Assembly (NCBI GenBank): GCA_037176905.1
Contig: JBBBWG010018667.1
Span: forward strand, 1-64,000
Reading direction: 5' to 3'
Length of the DNA: 64,000 nucleotides
From: Azolla pinnata
Lineage: Eukaryota > Streptophyta > Polypodiopsida > Salviniales > Salviniaceae
Shown here: positions 48,335 to 59,200 of the stretch, in pieces
Layout: the number at the start of each line of letters is the position of its first letter
Numbering within the stretch: position 1 is the first letter of the stretch
The notes under the pieces: model-generated
Database searches by the model: none
What the model saw: only the letters and a program-made list of their open reading frames with translations
Told to the model about the DNA's origin: nothing
Position numbers and translations under genes: made by a program

Positions 48335-49258
48335 TACATCAGCATGTGTGAAATGGAATCGCTGCATTGCTGCATGATGCAGGACAACGGCTGGATGATG
48401 GGCGGTTTTCTCTTGAAAACCGCCTGGTTTTTCTGCAAGGGGAAGCGGTTTTTCTGCAGACTAAAGGGAACAGGGGAAGAAGCGAAGCTTCTACAGACTC
48501 TCTCCCCTGTTTCTTCCCCTGTTCCTTGCTTCCCCTGTTTCTTCTTCCCTTCCCCTTCCCATCGCTTTCCTCTGCTTCTCTGTCTGCCTTTCTCCATCGG
48601 AACGGGTCCTCACACGTCCTCCTCCGACCTACTTCCCCTCCTCCGCCTCCTCCTTCCTTCCTCCCATCATCTTTCTCTCCATCGTCTTCTGCTCAGGGGA
48701 GGGGAGGGGAGGAGGGCAAGAAAGAGCAGCAGACGAATTGGCCTCTTTGGGACAAACTGAGAGGGGCTTCCAAGCATGTTCTCCATGGACATGCCCTTTT
48801 GAAACAAGCCAGAGAGTTTAGGAGCCCATTGTTGAGCAGAACAGGACGACCTGGTTGTAGATCCTCAACTGTGGATTGTGCTGGCTTGCCTGTAACCCTA
48901 ACCCTAACCCCTAACCTTGAGCCTAACCCGGAAAGGAACTTGGAGAAGGGGTGGGTCAACATCCTTCCTGCCCTGTTTCCATCGGCTTTTTGTGGTGGGA
49001 ATCAAGAATCAGTAGAAGAGCCGGTGATAGCTCTTCCGGAAGAATGGATCTCGGCTTGTGATTAGGAGTGTATGCTTCAGTCAAATCCACTGTATTTGGC
49101 AAAGAAAGAGGTCATGAAGTGCAGGGCTTGATCCTCTTCGAGGTAAAGAGTCATCAAGGGTCGGATCGACTGAGCTCTTTGCATCGATCCGATCCGGGTT
49201 CTTCTCTCCTGTACATATAAAAATTACTGTTTTGTCTTTGCCCTGCAACTAGATTGCA
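48335..49258. other. Upstream region of the PI4K-gamma gene
   Basis: Contains a CCCCTGTTTCTTCC-type pyrimidine-rich repeat region (about 48500-48560), a GAGGGGAGGGG tract (48698-48712) and three CCCTAA words at 48894-48916. An ACATATAAAAATT word at about 49214 is a possible TATA box about 45 bp before the start codon at 49259. No separate gene recognised. Confidence 0.45.
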
Positions 49259-51298
49259 ATGGCGGCATCGGGGGTTCTCCTGAATCCTTCTCCCTTGGAG
49301 GATTTCAAAGCGTCGGCATCTCGACACAATGTGCTGTTATCGCCCTCGAAGCCTATACAGGTGTTCATTGCAACTCTTGGTGAGCAGTCCTCCATGGTTC
49401 CTCTGGAAGTATCGCAGTCTGACACAATAGCGTCGATCAAGCTCCGGATTCAAGCGCACCGGGGATTCTTCACCGATCGCCAGAGGCTCGTCTATGCCGG
49501 GAAAGAGCTCATCGAAGATGATAAGAAGCTCCGAGACTATGGAGTCGACAATGGCGACGTCTTGCACCTGGTATTACGCCTATCTGACCTCGTCTCTCTC
49601 ACTGTCAAATGTGTTAATGGAAGCTCTTTTGTGTACAAAGTGATGCAAAGAGAGAATGTGAAAGAAATGAGCAAAATGCTTTCGTTGGGTCACGAGGATG
49701 GATCGTCCGAAGGATCATCCTTGTCGCTTAGCCTCCATGTGAATGCTATTCTCAAAGGGGAGAATGTCGAAGACATGACTGACATAAAGGAATTCATCCT
49801 CAAAGGGGAGACGCTGTTATGCCTCCGCGTGAGCAAGCCAATTCTGAGGTCGAGATCATGTGGCCGGGGTGAGGTGGAGCTTGTGGTTACATCAAAAATT
49901 GACAGCTGTATGCTGAGCTTAGATAATCTGCTTGATACTATTTCAAATGGCAAATCATCGCCTCCGTCGGCAACGAAAGCAATGAAGCTTCCTGTCGTGG
50001 GCAAGGAAGAAACTCCTAGCTCCGTTGCCCATAATGTAAACAACTTGTTTCATCGGTATCCTTCCCTAAAGGCCCATCCGCGGTTTGTATTGCCCAAGTT
50101 TCCTATTTCGTTCGAGCTCTCTCCTCTTGTTCGAGAGCTCGTAGACCATTGCAAGATGGGCTTGTATGCTGGACATTCTCCTAAGCTCACCCCAGAAGGT
50201 TCCGGTGGTGTCTACATGATGAAAGATGAATGTGGTTTGAGGAATGTGGCAGTGTTCAAGCCTGTGGATGAGGAACCCATGGCTGTAAATAACCCTCGTG
50301 GCTTCTTCTCATACGATAAAGCAAAGAAAGGGATTCAAAAAGAGGGCTTGAAGAAGGGAACAAGAAGTGGAGAAGGCGCCTTGAGAGAGGTAGCGGCTTA
50401 CATTCTTGATCATCCCATGTTTGGCCCTCGAGCTCAAACAAGGAAAGATGTGGCAAGGCGTGGAGTGGAAGGATTTGCTGGTGTTCCTCCGACTTTCATG
50501 GCAAAATGCTATCATGAGGCATTTCACTATAGCTCTGCAGAGGATCATGTTCATCGCAATATGAAGATGGGTTCGCTCCAGAAGTATGTTGATGCTCTAA
50601 GTAGCTGTGAAGATATGGGGTCCTCAAAGTTCTCTGTTGAGGAGGTCCATAAGATCACGGTCCTGGACATGCGGCTAGCAAATACTGATCGTAACGGAGG
50701 AAACATTCTTGTTTGCAAGGGGCCCGAGGGATTATTGAAGCTTGTTCCTATCGATCATGGCTATTGTTTACCTGAACACGTAAGTATCTTTCCCTTGTTT
50801 TGATTTGTTTGACATTTTGGAAAGCTTGCATTCAGCTTGTTTTCTTGATTAGCTTAACAAAAAATTCAGATTCAGTCTTCTGCTCATAATTTGATGAAGT
50901 AATGCTATTTTCTTCTGATATAGTTTGAAGAATGCACTTTTGAGTGGCTCTATTGGCCTCAAGCACGAAAACCGTATGGAGCTTCTACAGTTGAATACAT
51001 CAAATCTCTCGATGCTGATGAGGACATTGAACTCCTCCGCAATTGTGGATGGAATCTCCGCCCACAATCAGCTCATGTTTTGAGAATCTCGACGATGCTG
51101 CTCAAGAAAGGTGCTTCAGCTGGTTTGACACCCTTCGAAATTGGTTCTATTATGTCGCGGATTGAGTCTCCAGATGTGAAGTCTCCCATCGAGCTCATTC
51201 TTGAAGAAGCAGAAACTATGAATGTGAAAGACCAACTTTTTCTGGATGTTGTCTCGAGCATGTTGGACGAGTACATTGGTTCTATGAAGGCGCAGTGA
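49259..51298 (+). CDS. Phosphatidylinositol 4-kinase gamma-type protein with two ubiquitin-like domains
   Basis: Exons 49259-50779 and 50924-51298; 631 aa. Two ubiquitin-like domains (about 33-109 and 111-195; the first has RQRLVYAGKELIEDDKKLRD) precede a PI3/4-kinase-like domain from about 300. Kinase hallmarks: GSGGVYMM glycine-rich loop, VAVFKPVDEEP with the ATP-binding Lys, catalytic loop VLDMRLANTDRNGGNILV (469-486) and metal-site PIDHG (497-501). The C-terminal exon begins FEECTFEWLYWPQA. All key residues are present. Plant members of this class (UbDK-gamma) act as protein kinases on ubiquitin-pathway proteins; lipid kinase activity is doubtful. Complete gene, one 144-bp intron. Confidence 0.95.
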
Positions 51299-52593
51299 AT
51301 GCCCACAACTTAGGTCACTGAGATACAATGTGCCTTGCTTCAGATTATCGCATTAATTGGAAGGGCGTGATTTGATGCTTTATACCTCTTGGGGGCATAC
51401 AAGTAAGTTTCCACCAGATTCTAAGAGAATTGGAGCTCTACATCTAAAAAGTCAGGCTTTAAATCGATTTATTAGCTCATATATATCACTATGACTATAT
51501 CACTATGACTATCCTAACATTATCCTCGCCTTTATGGGTCAGAGTTTGAATCTGTAGTTATCAGTAGTAAAAAGGGGTCAAGTTCATCTGACCTCTTGCA
51601 TTATCACCATGGTCACCATTGCTTATTTATGTTATATATAAAATTTGTTGAAAAAAAGACATCTATTGGAATTTTTGTCTATATGAGCAAACCCATTGGG
51701 TGCTTGCATTTGCAAATTGTTAAAAAATCATCGTTTCAATATTCTTTTTCACCGTGCTGTTGATTAATTATAAATAGTCATACAAGCCAAAATTTGGTAG
51801 TCTACCCTAAATGAATAGTATGACACTCTTGAGGATTTTCATTTGGTCAGTTTTAATTCTCAGACTTTGACACATGAATTGAAGTAGTTTTAAACTTGGG
51901 ACTTATATATAATACAGTACTGAGACAATTTCAAGCAGCAGATCAGAGGTGCATATGATATAATATTAGAGGTTTTGTTACTTGGGACTTTATCACCAAT
52001 GTATGCGATGGTCATCTCATTGCTCCATGCCTGGTAACAGTTCCTCAAGATGTAATAAGAACTGGTTGTTGGAAGGCAATTTATCCAAAATGGTGCTCGT
52101 TGATGGAGAGGGACTGGTGTTGCTGTGACAAAGGCGAGAACCTAAACCTGGCTGTAGGAAAAGCTTTGGTGTCTAATATTGAATTAGACTGCTTTAACAA
52201 CATAAAAATCTGGGAAAAAATTTACCGATTGCTGTCATTCGGAACAGTTGAAAATTTCGTACCATTGTATTAGCCTTTACCGTTACATCTTCAAATATTT
52301 GACCAGTGCACTCCATGATCATGTGGAAGCCAAATATGGGCCAATTAGACCTGACTATACAAAATAGTGCTATAAGCAAGAGTTTAGTGGAAAGACTTCA
52401 TTTATTCGCCCCTTTACCAACCAGGTAACAGCAATTTAGACATAGGAATTCTAAGACTCCAATTTTCATCAGTATCTATGTGAGCTTTTTCATACTTCTG
52501 AAAGAGACTGGCGTAAGGAAACCTGTCAAAAAGGTTGGGCATTTATATTTATACGAAGTAGACAATAAGAGAACACTTTCACTTGCATCGGCA
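51299..52593. other. Intergenic between convergent PI4K-gamma and PPR-E
   Basis: AT-rich. A small CACTATGACTAT direct repeat sits at about 51487-51513. Otherwise nothing recognised. Confidence 0.5.
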
Positions 52594-55500
52594 TCACTCA
52601 AAGTGCTGCTTCCTTTGCGGACATGCATATCTCAGTTTCATGGCTTCAACCTTTTGTGCATGTTCTTGCATGCCAGCAGCAATGTAGATACTAGCCATGA
52701 GAACATAAGGTGCAGCACAACTGCTGTCTACTTGCACAGCTCGCTCAAAAGCCAATCTCCCATGTTTCACGTTCCCCCATTTCCGACAAGCATCCAACAA
52801 GGCAAGCCAAATTTCCATGAAGTCGTAAGCTGGCATTGTATCTACCATTGACATCGCCTTACTGAAGAGCCCAGCAAATGCAAGCACCATAGCCATACAT
52901 GCTTGATGCTCGACACTCGGCATGATACCATATTTTTCAGCCATGCTACTGAATAATCCTTCAGCCTCTTTATGTAACCCTGAATGACTACATGCGCTTA
53001 GAATGCATAGGAATGTGATCTCATCTGGGGTGATGCTCTCCCTTTGCATCCTTTCGAAACAGTCCAGCGCCTCTTGGCCATGCCCTCCTTGCGCATACCC
53101 AGCAATCAGCGCGTTCCACGTGATTACGTTCCGGATCGGTAAACCTTTAAGCACTTGAGCAGCTTTTGTAACCATGCCACATTTAGCATACATATCCACC
53201 AATGCATTTCCAAGCATGATACCCTCCGCAAGCAAATCCCTCTCGACAATCTCCTTGTGAATTTGTTCACCCTTGGCTATTGCCCCTATGATGGCACATG
53301 CCCTCAAAATGGAAATGAAGGTCACTGCATTTGCAGATATGCCCTCATTCTGCATCTTTTCATAGCATGCCAGCGCTTCGCGACCGTCCTCTAGTTGGGC
53401 ATAACCCCCAATCACTGCTGTCCAAGAGACCTCATTTCGAACTGGAAGATCTTCCATTACTTTCAGTGCTTTAACAATACAACCACATTTGACATACATA
53501 TACACCAAAGTATTGCCAAGCACTATCTCCTTCTCCAGCAAACCCCTATTCACAATCACAGCATGAATTTCTTCACCTTTATCTACAGCTCCAATACTAC
53601 CGCATGCCTTCAAGACACAAATGAATGTGACTACATCCGGAGATAACCCCTCATTTTGCATACATTCAAAACAGTTTAGTGCTTCACCTCCTCTTTCATA
53701 TTCTACACACCCTAAAATCAATGCATTCCAGGAAATTACATCTCGAACATGAATTTGTTCAAGCACTTGCTGTGCTTTTGCAAGGAAACCAGATTTGATG
53801 CATGTATCTATCAAAGCAGTCCCAAGTACACTATCATTGTGCACCAAAAAACTTGCCATGATCATGCTCTGAATTTGTTTCTCTTTATTTATAACTTCAT
53901 TCTTACTACATGCCTTCAAAATACAAGTAAACGTGATTGAATCTGGACAGACAGCTTCATTTTGCATGCGCTGAAAGAAGTTCAGTGCTTTCCTATGTTC
54001 TCCACTTTGATTGTAACCTGAAATTAGAGTATTCCAAGAGACTGAATCTCGAACATGAAGCACATTAAAAACTTTATGTGCTTTCCCAGACAAACCACAT
54101 TTGGCATACATATCCATTAGTGCATTCCCAACTTCGACATTGTTCTGCAACAATCCTTTAACTTCCAGCTCATCATGAATTTCCTCACCCTTCTTCACAG
54201 CTCCTGTGCTACCACATGCCCTCAAGATGCAAATGACTGTATTTGATGAGATGCTATTGCCTTGCATCTGCTTAGCGAAGTTGGTATCCTTGTGATTGTT
54301 TCCCTGTTCGACATAACCTGGAGCTAGTGCAGATGAAGATAATATGCTTTGAACAGGAAGCTCTTGAAGAACCCACTGTGCATTTTTAGGCAGGTCATGT
54401 TTGATACACATATCCACTAATGCAATGCCAAGTAAGACATCTTTCTTGAGAAATCCATGGATTACAATCTGTTTGTAAACTTGCAAACCCCTGTTCCTAT
54501 CCTCTACTTTACCACAAGCCTTCAAAATGCAATTGAAGGTGCCTGCATCTGGAGAGAAACCCTCACTTTGCATCTTTTCAAAACATGCTAGTGCTTCATG
54601 ACTTTGCCCATCTTGGACATACCCTGCAATTAATGCAGACCAAGAGACTATATTTCGAACCAAAATCATTTGAAATGCTTTTTGTGCTTTAGAAAGCAAA
54701 CCACATTTAGCATACATATCCACTAAAGCACTGCCAAGCAAGTCATCCTCCTCGAGCAAACCCCTACCTTCAACCTCTTCATGAATTTGCTTTCCCTTAT
54801 CAACATCTCTAGTAATACTACAAGCCTTCAGGATACAAATGAATGTGACCACATCGGGAGACAGACCCTCTTCTCGCATCTCTTCACAACAATCCAGTGC
54901 TTCTTGACCTCGACCTAATCGCACAAGCCCTGCAATTAGCACGTTCCAAGAAACTACATTTCTCATGGGAAGCTCTTCTAGTATTCGCCTTGCTTCGGAA
55001 AGCACACCACACTGTGCATACATGTCCATCAAAGCATTGCCGAGTATGACATCATTATGCAGAAAACCCCTCATCACAATCTCTATGTGGATTGATTTTC
55101 CACTCTCTAAGGCTTGAGTTCTTGCAGAGGCCTTAAGGATGCAGATGAAGGTCACTGAATCTGGAGAAATGCCATCACTTTCCATTTCGTCCTTGCAGTT
55201 TATAGCTTCGTAAATGCATCCCTCTTTGGCATACCCCGTAATCAATATATTCCATGCAACTATGTCCCGAACTTTAAACTTATGGAGCACTTGCCGTGAT
55301 TCTGTAAGATCGCTGCATTTGGAATACATATCAACCAGGGAATTACCAAGCATAGTACTTTGATTTATTAAACCTCTGCTTGCAACCTCATTGTGAATTT
55401 GTCTGCCCTTATCAATATCTTCTGTACTGCCACAAGCCTTCAAAATGCAAGTGAAAGTCACAACATCTGGAGATATGCCTTCGATTTGCATTTGGTCAAA

Positions 55501-56613
55501 GCAATTAAACGTTTCATGGAATTGCCCATACTCGGCATATCCTGCAATTAATGCATTCCAAGAGGCTGCATTTCGAACAAGAAGACCTTCCAGAACTGAC
55601 AGTGATTCCACGAGCATGCCACATTTGGCATACATGTCCACCAATGCATTGCCAATCACAACATCTTTTTGTAACAAGTCCGTACACATTAGTATGATCT
55701 CTTCATGTATTTGTTGACCTTTTTCTATAGCTCTGACACTGCCACAAGCATTCAAGATATAAACAAATGTGACAGGATCCGGGCAGAGGCCCTCATTTTG
55801 CATACACTCAAAACAAGACAATACTTCATGATATTCCCCCTGTTGTGCACAGCCAGCAAGTAGAGCATTCCACGAAATCACATCTCCAATGCTAAGGTTT
55901 CTGAGCACTATTTTGGCTTGTACAAGTTCTCCACATCTGGCATACATGTCAATCAAAGCAGTGCCAAGTATAATATCCTTCTCTAAAATCTTCATCCCTT
56001 CAGTCTCTCCATGAACTTGTTTGCCCTTGTTTAGATCCCCTGTAATGCCACATGCTTTCAATATGCAGGTGAAAGTGACAACATCAGGTAAGAGGCCCTC
56101 ATTCTGCATCCGCTGAAAACAAGTTAATGCTTGATGTCCTCTCCCCACTTGGACATATCCCGAGATTAGGGCATTCCAAGTGATTGTGTCACGTGTTGAA
56201 AACTCTTCGAACACTTCTTGTGCTTTTGCAAGCACACCACATTTGGCATACACATTAATTAAAGTGCTAGCTAAGTAGGGGCTCTTTACAAGTAGTCCCC
56301 TCTCAAGAATACTGTCATGCAGCTTAATGGCTCCATCAAGGTCTTTCTTCTTAGCACAAACCTTTAGTAAGTCAACAAATGGAAAATCATCTCTGCAATA
56401 ATTAGCTCTAAAACCCTTTTGATGTAAATCAGGTCGCCCCCCCTCAAGTGTACTGTCATGTAGCTTATAGCTGCCATGAAGATCTCTCTTCTTAAAATGA
56501 CTCTTCAGTAAGTCAATATAAAGAAAATCGTTCGTACAAAAAACAGCTCTAAAATCCTTTTGATGTAATTCAATGGGCGGCCAATGCATGGCAAGGATAA
56601 TTGATCTACTCAT
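52594..56613 (-). CDS. PPR-E: giant PLS-type PPR protein, 11 units
   Basis: Single exon, 1339 aa. About eleven PLS units of 101-102 residues, each with a MYAKCG-like, a WNALI-like and an ILKACG-like word, then an E1 motif and a short basic tail (MKLRYACPQRKQ). No E2 or DYW. Units 7 (VDMCIKHDLPKNAQWVLQEL) and 9 (IDTCIKSGFL) are diverged. The N-terminus holds an in-frame duplication (annotated separately). Directly upstream in the same frame, after a TAA, the DNA reads YTVSWVHEGM, matching the NPSWV end of the PDF motif of PPR-A and B, so this gene seems to have lost that motif. The long array predicts an RNA footprint of about 33 nt, if all motifs contact RNA. Confidence 0.88.
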   Translation of the reverse strand: MSRSIILAMHWPPIELHQKDFRAVFCTNDFLYIDLLKSHFKKRDLHGSYKLHDSTLEGGRPDLHQKGFRANYCRDDFPFVDLLKVCAKKKDLDGAIKLHDSILERGLLVKSPYLASTLINVYAKCGVLAKAQEVFEEFSTRDTITWNALISGYVQVGRGHQALTCFQRMQNEGLLPDVVTFTCILKACGITGDLNKGKQVHGETEGMKILEKDIILGTALIDMYARCGELVQAKIVLRNLSIGDVISWNALLAGCAQQGEYHEVLSCFECMQNEGLCPDPVTFVYILNACGSVRAIEKGQQIHEEIILMCTDLLQKDVVIGNALVDMYAKCGMLVESLSVLEGLLVRNAASWNALIAGYAEYGQFHETFNCFDQMQIEGISPDVVTFTCILKACGSTEDIDKGRQIHNEVASRGLINQSTMLGNSLVDMYSKCSDLTESRQVLHKFKVRDIVAWNILITGYAKEGCIYEAINCKDEMESDGISPDSVTFICILKASARTQALESGKSIHIEIVMRGFLHNDVILGNALMDMYAQCGVLSEARRILEELPMRNVVSWNVLIAGLVRLGRGQEALDCCEEMREEGLSPDVVTFICILKACSITRDVDKGKQIHEEVEGRGLLEEDDLLGSALVDMYAKCGLLSKAQKAFQMILVRNIVSWSALIAGYVQDGQSHEALACFEKMQSEGFSPDAGTFNCILKACGKVEDRNRGLQVYKQIVIHGFLKKDVLLGIALVDMCIKHDLPKNAQWVLQELPVQSILSSSALAPGYVEQGNNHKDTNFAKQMQGNSISSNTVICILRACGSTGAVKKGEEIHDELEVKGLLQNNVEVGNALMDMYAKCGLSGKAHKVFNVLHVRDSVSWNTLISGYNQSGEHRKALNFFQRMQNEAVCPDSITFTCILKACSKNEVINKEKQIQSMIMASFLVHNDSVLGTALIDTCIKSGFLAKAQQVLEQIHVRDVISWNALILGCVEYERGGEALNCFECMQNEGLSPDVVTFICVLKACGSIGAVDKGEEIHAVIVNRGLLEKEIVLGNTLVYMYVKCGCIVKALKVMEDLPVRNEVSWTAVIGGYAQLEDGREALACYEKMQNEGISANAVTFISILRACAIIGAIAKGEQIHKEIVERDLLAEGIMLGNALVDMYAKCGMVTKAAQVLKGLPIRNVITWNALIAGYAQGGHGQEALDCFERMQRESITPDEITFLCILSACSHSGLHKEAEGLFSSMAEKYGIMPSVEHQACMAMVLAFAGLFSKAMSMVDTMPAYDFMEIWLALLDACRKWGNVKHGRLAFERAVQVDSSCAAPYVLMASIYIAAGMQEHAQKVEAMKLRYACPQRKQHFE
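56302..56568 (-). repeat. In-frame 141-bp tandem duplication at the PPR-E N-terminus
   Basis: Two copies, offset by 141 bp (47 codons), starting at plus positions 56302 and 56443. Peptides FRAVFCTNDFLYIDLLKSHF and FRANYCRDDFPFVDLLKVCA are the matching parts, each followed by KLHDS. The N-terminal copy (higher coordinates) is shorter in motif quality and probably the redundant one. Confidence 0.88.
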
Positions 56614-57384
56614 TCCTTCATGAACCCAAGAGACAGTGTATTACATAACATCCACGGCTCCATGATAACTGCTGATAAATGTATAAAATGAGCATCCATT
56701 GATCTGGAGTTCTTTTACGTTTTGAACACCAAGATACTACAAAACAGGCATTCTACTTGTATTATTTGGCTTTGAATCTCATGCGTCAGAGTAGGCTCCT
56801 GGGGGCATGAAACTAAATATATAATCTATTTCTTCAACCCAATGACATCACTTCAAGAGCACTGCACACTACACCAGACAATATAGTGCATCCTGCGATG
56901 AACTCAGTGCATATGCCATCCATGCTTGTAATCCAAAAGATGCATATGAATCTCTAGATCACAGTCTAGCATCCATCTTTCAGTGGGGTATTTTTGACAT
57001 TTATGTGTGGTATCTTCTCAACTTCCCTTGTATTTGATACCCATAGGGCATGCACCTTCGTACATTATAAGCCACCAGTTTCAGATTGCAGCAGACATCA
57101 AAAGATAATATTTTCCATTTCTTCACATCTCATGATAATCAAAGGGATCCTAGACATAATCAGTTGTGCGCAGTCTCTTTAGAACAGATCTTCTGCGCAT
57201 CTTGTACCAACGTGACTCATGTGAGACATCTTCAGACAAGCTCACAGTTACACATCTCATACTTTTCAATTACATCCCGTGCATAGAAATGCATATGGGC
57301 TTCTCGTCTTAGAGAACCAATAACATATGTTAGGAGTCATTTTACCCCTCACATTATAGTACTTCACACCTTGCAGCTTACCAT

Positions 57385-57510
57385 CCATCCTTGCTTTACT
57401 CCATGTTCTCTATTCTTGTTCTGGACTCACAAAGGACACATTGTAGGCCATCCTTGCTTTACACGATGTTCTCTATTCTTGTTCTGGACTCACAAAGGAC
57501 ACATTGTAGG
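57385..57510. repeat. 63-bp tandem duplication
   Basis: Two copies (57385-57447 and 57448-57510) starting CCATCCTTGCTTTAC and ending CACATTGTAGG, differing at only a few positions, so probably recent. Confidence 0.93.
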
Positions 57511-57927
57511 CATGTCTTGGCTTCTAGTAGTTGCAACGTTCTACCTTCTGCGTAGGCACAGATCCAGGTGGTGCAACTCATATAGATCTATCAACAATTG
57601 AAGACGAATGGGGCAGTTATCCGGGAACAAGCAGGGCTCATAGTTGTGCAAACAACCGTGGTCAGATAGATATTTTCTGCAACATTCACAATCTCAAAAA
57701 CAGAAAATAAAAACAATATTTCTCATCATGGGATGCTTTGGAACTGTTTTGATTTAGAACATCCAATTTATGAGCATACTGATCGTAGGTCATACCATGG
57801 TAACTCTTTTGATCTAAAACATCTAAAGAAGGTGATCCTGAGGAATCAGGGCACACCTCAAATTGTGATCTTTCAATTTGTTCATAAGACTATCTATAAA
57901 ATGACAATAGTATTAACTTTTTGAAGG

Positions 57928-58240
57928 AAATATGCATTGCTCTTCCAGCACAGATAATGATCTCTCTGTTTCTCTGTTTTCTTCATTGCCCTTGTTTTAG
58001 CGAAGGGGGGGTACCAGGCGAGAGACAAAAGAGACACAGACAATCTACGCATTGGGAAATCAGCATTGCTCTTTCCAGCACAGATAATGATCTCTTTGTT
58101 TCCCGAGGTTTTGCTCTTTTCTTGATGGCGGCTTGTTTGAGCTTATGGGGTGTATCAGGACATAGCTAAAAAAAAAAAAACACAGGCAATCTATACATCA
58201 GGAAATTAGCATTGATCTTTGCAGCACAGATAGGTTCTTG
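57928..58240. repeat. Degenerate tandem repeat, about 3 copies of 130-145 bp
   Basis: Copies share CAGCACAGATAATGATCTCT and downstream ACACAGRCAATCTA-like words; they begin near 57930, 58065 and 58205, the third being partial and more diverged. Confidence 0.7.
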
Positions 58241-59200
58241 CTGCTGCCTCCATCGCTGCTTGTTTTGGCTTCTGGTGTATCAATCGATCGCTAAAAGATA
58301 CAGCTTTTTCTCTTTTTTGCTGAGCAAGAACTTCATATCCCATGTCACACATCTCTCTCCCTCTCTGTCTTACCTGAAACGGGGAGCAGCTGCTGAAGCA
58401 GAATTCGGAGCAGAGAGCTGCGATTCAACCGATCTTTCTTCTGTTCGCTGCTGCATTCCAGTTCCTCCGGCGAGAAGTTTTCCGAACCACAGGTTCGGAA
58501 CCGGGCCACAGGCTCGGGAATTCAAAACCCAAACCGAACTGAATGTACAATTCGAAGCTCCGAACCAAACCGAACCGAACCACAAGTTCGGCTCGGAAAT
58601 CTTGAATTGAAGACCTATTACTTGTACCCGTATAATTAATTAACTATACGTATACCATACGTGTTTGCATTCGCATATGTTTCAATCTAATATGTGTATC
58701 GTAAATCCATCTTCAAGTTGGATTGGATTAACAAGTCGAAAAAAAAATAAACGAAGATTAAATTTTCAGGAAACGACCATGGTCTGTTTTATATAACGAT
58801 TGAAATGTTTGTTTTCAAACGTCGGAATGCTTGCACGAACACGTTTATTGCGTTCTATGAGTGGCGGATTGGGTCAGGTCAAGCGTTCGCCGGGTTCGTA
58901 TATATTACTACACATTTCGATGTCTCCTGTTTTGCTCTTCTCATCCCCCGATCATTATCTCGTCGATCCGTGTGTTGAATCGATTACAATGACATGGACA
59001 TTCTGTGTTTTATGAATCTTGTAACAAGTGATGCCAAGCAACGCCTTGTTTCTAAGTGACCCCAAGGAGCAATTTCTGCGAAAGACCGATGGAAACCCTA
59101 AAAACGCATTCCGTTTATCGCATGTGTTCAGCTGTCCGAGAAGGGAGATGGATTAGCGTTAATCCGCCATGGAAATGCTTTGAATCACACACACACATGT

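Larger units (their letters stand above)
56614..59200. other. Intergenic with local duplications, no gene recognised
   Basis: Upstream of PPR-E. Besides the decayed PDF remnant just beyond 56613 and the two tandem duplications listed separately, a stretch at about 58485-58600 is rich in GAACCGAACC-like words. No exon recognised. Confidence 0.5.

Noticed and set aside
47402-48760. Long open frames on both strands (Asp-Val, His-Pro, Ser-Thr repeats)
   Set aside because: They are read-through of the CCACAT hexamer satellite, whose period keeps several frames free of stops; no other protein signal.
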